Shown here: positions 4,497-6,909 of the stretch, one piece after another
Layout of the letters: each line of letters starts with the position of its first letter
Numbering within the stretch: the first letter of the stretch is position 1
Source: Acidobacteriaceae bacterium
GTDB lineage: Bacteria; Acidobacteriota; Terriglobia; Terriglobales; SbA1
Direction: 5' to 3'
NCBI GenBank assembly: GCA_003156615.1
Contig: PMHI01000439.1
Span: forward strand, 1-6,909
DNA: 6,909 nt
Position numbers and translations under genes: made by a program
The notes under the pieces: model-generated
Databases searched by the model: none
What the model saw: the letters and a program-made list of their open reading frames with translations, nothing else
Told to the model about the DNA's origin: nothing

Positions 4497-6866
4497 GTGA
4501 GCACTGAGACGATGCCGACCACGATGGAAGTTTCTCTCCCTGAGCCTGAGGCGGCGCGAACGGAAGAAGCAAGGTCTGCGACGAGTAGCCGGAGCTGGTA
4601 TTTTGCCTTCTTCCTCATTTCCGGGTTCTGTAGCATCCTCTACGAATTGATCTGGCTTCGCCTGGCCATGGCGGAATTTGGCGTCACTACGGCCATGGTG
4701 TCGATTGTGATCTCCAGTTTCATGGCGGGATTAGGCATCGGCTCCTGGGCCGCCGGGCACCTGTTGCGCAAGTACGCGCGACGTCTCACCTATCCGCCGT
4801 TACATCTTTACGCCATGGCCGAGCTATTTATCGGCTGTTCCGCCGTAGTTGTGCCATTGGAACTGGTGACTGGCCGCTTGGTGCTGGAGCACGTCGGAAA
4901 TAGTCTTTCCTTGTCCTCAACAGGCTACTACATTGCCGCTGGTATCTGGCTGGCATGCAGTCTGGTTCCGTGGTGCGCGTGCATGGGCGCAACCATTCCC
5001 TTGGGCATGTTTGCCATCCGTAGCGACAAGCGCCTCGAGTCGCGACGCTCATTCAGCTTTCTTTATCTCGCAAATGTTCTGGGTGCCGTGGCGGGAGCAT
5101 TGATTCCTTTGCTCTTGATTGAGGTCTTCGGCTTTACCGTCACCCTGCGATTTGGAATGGTGCTCAATATTGCGGTCTGCGGCACAGCCCTTTGGATTGC
5201 CAGCAAGCAAGCTCCACAAGGGGACAGCAGTGACCACGTCGAACAGGTTCCCGCCGATAAACCATCACTCACCGCTCGCCAGATGTTTGGCAACAGCACC
5301 CTCTGGTTACTATTCGCCACCGGACTCACAAGCATGGGCATGGAGGTGGTCTGGACTCGAGAATACGCGGTCTTTCTTGGTAACCTGGTTTATTCGTTCG
5401 CGATCATCTTGGGCGTTTATCTGGCCGCGATGTTTATCGGGTCCAGCGTGTACCGCTTCTGGAGCCGCCGGCGCAGTAACGAGGGCGCTCTGGTATGGCT
5501 ATTCGTTTGGCTCGCCGCCTTGATTCCTCTGCTCACCGCCGACTCCCGCCTGAGGGTGCTTCCGTGGTGGCTGCGCGTGCCCCTGGGTATCGCCGCGTTC
5601 AGCGGGCTTCTGGGATTCCTGACTCCGAAGCTGGTCGACAGTTTCTCGGAAGGCGACCCTGATCGCGCGGGAATCGGCTACGCGGTAAATGTTGCCGGCT
5701 GTATTCTTGGTCCGCTGGCTGCGGGTTTTATCTTGTTGCCGCATCTCGATGAGCGGCACGCCCTGACAGTGCTGGCTCTTCCCTGGTTGCTGATCGCGGT
5801 ATCGTTCGCATTATTCCCGGCCGGATCCCTAAAGCGCTTTACGGTTCAGCGTGCCATAACGCTGATCGTGATTCTATTTGCATCGTGCGGTTTGATCTTT
5901 ACGACGCAGGGCTATGTGCAACAGATTTCGGGGGAGCAGGTGCGCCGTGATCCCACCGCCACCGTCGTCGCGGCTGGCCATGGAATGCTGAAGCGCCTTT
6001 ACGTTAACGGCGTGAGTATGACCTACCTGACGCCCATCACCAAACTGATGGTCACCATGCCCCTGGCGTTCCTCGACCGTCCTCCTCAGAATGCCTTGGT
6101 CATTTGCTTCGGCATGGGTACGACGCATCGTTCGGCCTTGTCCTGGGGAATCGACTCCACGGTGGTGGATCTCGTCCCCAGCGTTCCCGCACTTTTCTCG
6201 TATTACCACGCGGACGCTTCGCAACTGCTGAAGTCGCCGCACTCCCGCGTTGTAGTGGACGACGGCCGGCGTTTTCTTGAGCGCACTGTGGACCAGTACG
6301 ATGTGATCGTAATCGATCCGCCACCGCCGGTGGAGGCAGCTGGCTCAAGCCTGCTGTACTCGCGCGAGTTTTATTCTGCCGCCAAAAAGCGATTGCGGCC
6401 CGACGGCATCCTGCAGCAATGGTACCCCGGTGGTGATTTAGCGACTACCGCCGCCATTACCCGCGCCTTAAAAGAGTCGTTCCCTTACGTCCGCGCGTTT
6501 ATTTCGATCGAGGGCGTGGGCATCCACTACTTTGCCAGCCGCCGGCCCATCCCAGTTCGGTCTGCCGCGGAACTGGCACAACGCACGCCGCCGAGCGCAG
6601 CATCTGACTTGGTGGAATGGGGTCCGTTTCCAACCGCCGAACAGCAGTTTGCGGTGGTGCTGAAGAGAGAAGTTCCGGTCGACTGGCTGATCTCCGCGGA
6701 CATAAATGCTCCCGCCATGCAGGATGACCGCCCGGTCAATGAATACTACTTGCTCCGTCATACCGGCGCCCGGCTGCACTGGAGGTGGCTTGAAACTTGC
6801 CCGGAGACGGTAAGTCGCTGGCTATCCCGGGTTTTCGACGGATCGAACCCTTCAGAAAGAGGCTAG
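4497..6866 (+). CDS. Membrane transporter-like protein fused to a spermidine-synthase-like domain
   Basis: The 789-residue product has a hydrophilic N-terminus (1-32), then about 13 hydrophobic segments between 33 and 470, then a soluble domain of about 475-789. It fits the proteins annotated as fused MFS/spermidine synthase. The membrane part has two halves starting alike: YELIWLRLAMAEFG (49-62) with AGLGIGS (77-83), and MEVVWTREYAVFLG (282-295) with AMFIGS (311-316). The soluble part has a Rossmann methyltransferase-like layout: VICFGMGTTHRSAL (535-548), VVDLVPSVP (556-564), VVVDDGRRFL (585-594), YDVIVIDPPPP (601-611), SLLYSREFY (618-626) and RLRPDGILQQWYP (632-644). Authentic spermidine synthases have GGGDGG and D(S/T)xDP; here these read GMGTTH and DPPPP, so the catalytic aspartates appear absent and aminopropyl transfer is doubtful. 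The substrate is unknown. A GTG ORF begins six bases after the stop, suggesting an operon. Confidence 0.88.
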   Translation: MSTETMPTTMEVSLPEPEAARTEEARSATSSRSWYFAFFLISGFCSILYELIWLRLAMAEFGVTTAMVSIVISSFMAGLGIGSWAAGHLLRKYARRLTYPPLHLYAMAELFIGCSAVVVPLELVTGRLVLEHVGNSLSLSSTGYYIAAGIWLACSLVPWCACMGATIPLGMFAIRSDKRLESRRSFSFLYLANVLGAVAGALIPLLLIEVFGFTVTLRFGMVLNIAVCGTALWIASKQAPQGDSSDHVEQVPADKPSLTARQMFGNSTLWLLFATGLTSMGMEVVWTREYAVFLGNLVYSFAIILGVYLAAMFIGSSVYRFWSRRRSNEGALVWLFVWLAALIPLLTADSRLRVLPWWLRVPLGIAAFSGLLGFLTPKLVDSFSEGDPDRAGIGYAVNVAGCILGPLAAGFILLPHLDERHALTVLALPWLLIAVSFALFPAGSLKRFTVQRAITLIVILFASCGLIFTTQGYVQQISGEQVRRDPTATVVAAGHGMLKRLYVNGVSMTYLTPITKLMVTMPLAFLDRPPQNALVICFGMGTTHRSALSWGIDSTVVDLVPSVPALFSYYHADASQLLKSPHSRVVVDDGRRFLERTVDQYDVIVIDPPPPVEAAGSSLLYSREFYSAAKKRLRPDGILQQWYPGGDLATTAAITRALKESFPYVRAFISIEGVGIHYFASRRPIPVRSAAELAQRTPPSAASDLVEWGPFPTAEQQFAVVLKREVPVDWLISADINAPAMQDDRPVNEYYLLRHTGARLHWRWLETCPETVSRWLSRVFDGSNPSERG

Positions 6867-6871
6867 TTTTC

Positions 6872-6909
6872 GTGCCGAATTCTGAAGCCACCCGGCTCTG
6901 GCCCGCGTT
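6872..6909 (+). CDS. Probable start of a downstream gene, cut by the window edge
   Basis: GTG at 6872-6874 opens a frame, MPNSEATRLWPA, that runs to the right edge. AAAGAGG (6856-6862), inside the last codons of the preceding gene, is a Shine-Dalgarno candidate nine bases upstream. The stop of that gene is only five bases before this start, the spacing expected of translationally coupled operon members. Twelve codons are too few to identify a product. Confidence 0.4.
   Translation, partial: MPNSEATRLWPA

Overview
The window looks like chromosomal DNA from a moderately GC-rich bacterium, most likely an Acidobacteriota of the Terriglobia/Koribacter type. This is inference: no marker gene is present. 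The hints are a seven-helix membrane protein family I associate with that phylum, a large fused transporter-like/spermidine-synthase-like protein, and short dispersed-repeat-like insertions inside a coding region (one giving the peptide LRLRSGQA). There are no rRNA, tRNA, CRISPR or transposase genes.

Layout. (1) 1-155: short upstream region. (2) 156-2423, + strand: DUF255/YyaL/SPATA20-type protein with an N-terminal thioredoxin-like fold (CHWC) and a C-terminal alpha/alpha-barrel domain. It is longer than its relatives, apparently because two palindromic/repeat-like DNA segments sit in frame inside it. (3) 2449-2818, - strand: a compact, apparently complete transcription unit with a perfect TATAAT -10 box, a strong Shine-Dalgarno (SD) sequence, a 49-codon ORF for a small signal-peptide-bearing product with two cysteines, and a rho-independent terminator. 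It converges on the DUF255 gene. (4) 2831-3074: spacer with only small inverted repeats. (5) 3075-4004, - strand: seven-helix membrane protein with a soluble tail, unknown function. (6) 4005-4496: divergent intergenic region with a plausible + strand promoter, a long structured leader and a cluster of GTAAC/GTTAC motifs. (7) 4497-6866, + strand: 789-residue membrane protein fused to a spermidine-synthase-like methyltransferase fold whose usual catalytic motifs are replaced. (8) 6872 to the end: probable start of a further co-transcribed gene with a GTG start.

The genes do not form one obvious pathway. The two large membrane proteins are divergently transcribed and might share control from the spacer between them; the last full gene and the truncated ORF after it look like an operon. 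The least ordinary items are the 49-residue peptide unit, the two in-frame repeat insertions in the DUF255 gene, and the SpeE-like domain without aminopropyltransferase signatures.
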